DNA of 6,103 bases from an uncultured Clostridia bacterium (GTDB taxonomy: Bacteria > Bacillota > Clostridia > RUG12999), in assembly GCA_938005345.1 (NCBI GenBank), contig CALLNG010000138.1, positions 1-6,103 on the forward strand, given 5' to 3'. Both the position numbers and the translations under genes were made by a program. Within the stretch, counting starts at the first letter, position 1, and each line of letters begins with the position of its first letter. Below the pieces are notes generated by a model. That model saw only the letters and a program-made list of their open reading frames with translations, did not search any database and had not been told where the DNA came from. This document shows, piece after piece, positions 5,610-6,103 of the stretch.

Positions 5610-6103
5610 TTATCCTTCTTTCACTTTTGCCTGTGCAGCAGCAAGTCTTGCAATCGGCACACGGAATGGTGAGCAGGATACGTAGTTTAGTCCAGTCCGG
5701 TGGCAGAATTCAACTGAAGACGGGTCTCCGCCATGTTCGCCGCAAATACCCAATTTGATGTCGGGACGAGTCTGGCGTCCCAATTTCGCAGCCATTTCTA
5801 CCAATTTACCAACGCCATCCTGATCCAGTTTTGCAAATGGGTCACTTTCAAAAATTTTCTTATCATAGTAATCATCCAAGAATTTACCAGCGTCATCACG
5901 GCTAAAACCGTAAGTCATCTGCGTCAAATCGTTGGTGCCAAAACTAAAGAATTCTGCTTCTTTTGCGATTTCATCTGCCGTTACAGCCGCACGTGGAATT
6001 TCAATCATGGTACCAACTTTATATTGCATCGTTACGCCAGCTTTTGCAATTATGTCATCTGCTGTTTTGGTAACAATAGATTTCACATATTTTAGCTCAT
6101 TTA
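5610..6103 (-). CDS. ppdK: Pyruvate phosphate dikinase, C-terminal part only
   Basis: Pyruvate phosphate dikinase interconverts pyruvate + ATP + Pi and phosphoenolpyruvate + AMP + PPi; in anaerobes it serves glycolysis or gluconeogenesis. The frame is open from the right edge (NELKYVKSIVTK) to TAA 5610-5612, giving 163 of about 875 residues, all from the C-terminal pyruvate/PEP-binding barrel. By the known numbering of the Clostridium symbiosum enzyme, the Mg2+ ligands Glu745 (TMIEIPRAA) and Asp769 with Asn768 (SFGTNDLTQ) and the general acid Cys831 (GICGEHGG) are all present with exactly the right spacing. The signature GEHGGDPSSVEFCHR and the tail SCSPFRVPIARLAAAQA are near-identical to clostridial enzymes. 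An internal GTG (6084-6086) is not a start because homology continues upstream. It ends before a strong terminator. Confidence 0.97.
   Translation of the reverse strand, partial: NELKYVKSIVTKTADDIIAKAGVTMQYKVGTMIEIPRAAVTADEIAKEAEFFSFGTNDLTQMTYGFSRDDAGKFLDDYYDKKIFESDPFAKLDQDGVGKLVEMAAKLGRQTRPDIKLGICGEHGGDPSSVEFCHRTGLNYVSCSPFRVPIARLAAAQAKVKEG

Noticed and set aside
5733..6095. 120-codon plus-strand open frame opposite ppdK
   Set aside because: Antisense shadow of a highly conserved coding sequence, with no ribosome binding site or recognisable protein.

Overview
The window looks like chromosomal DNA from a low-to-moderate G+C anaerobic Firmicute, probably a gut or rumen Clostridia member. The evidence is a Clostridium symbiosum-like pyruvate phosphate dikinase end, a two-domain glutamine-dependent NAD synthetase, strong Shine-Dalgarno sites, extended -10 promoters and a Cys-type sulfatase. 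Lineage is inferred from protein resemblance only.

Layout. Positions 1-1352 (minus) hold the first 450 codons of nadE, which runs off the left edge and has its own near-consensus promoter at 1389-1417. Divergently, a plus-strand unit starts at a promoter with an internal dyad (1506-1536). It continues through a ~230-nt leader into a sulfatase gene (1783-3272) that is broken near its 3' end by an apparent one-base deletion at 3028-3031. After an AT-rich gap, a second copy of the same leader (3374-3604) precedes a metallophosphoesterase gene (3605-4507). A convergent terminator (4510-4542) separates this from a minus-strand sugar phosphate isomerase/epimerase-like TIM-barrel gene (4552-5457). 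Further right, the C-terminal 163 codons of pyruvate phosphate dikinase (ppdK, minus) run off the right edge. Between ppdK and the isomerase lies a strong terminator hairpin with a promoter for the isomerase apparently nested in it.

The most interesting object is the duplicated leader. Two ~232-nt copies sit immediately before two unrelated hydrolase genes and end exactly at their start codons. They keep a hairpin and a possible Shine-Dalgarno-sequestering helix, while their differences fall mostly in loops or would be nonsynonymous if the region were coding. This suggests a structured cis-regulatory RNA controlling both genes; I could not match it to a known riboswitch class. The sulfatase, phosphoesterase and isomerase could form a small module for releasing sulfate or phosphate groups and handling the sugar, but the substrate is unknown. 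NadE and PpdK are core metabolism and look like unrelated neighbours.
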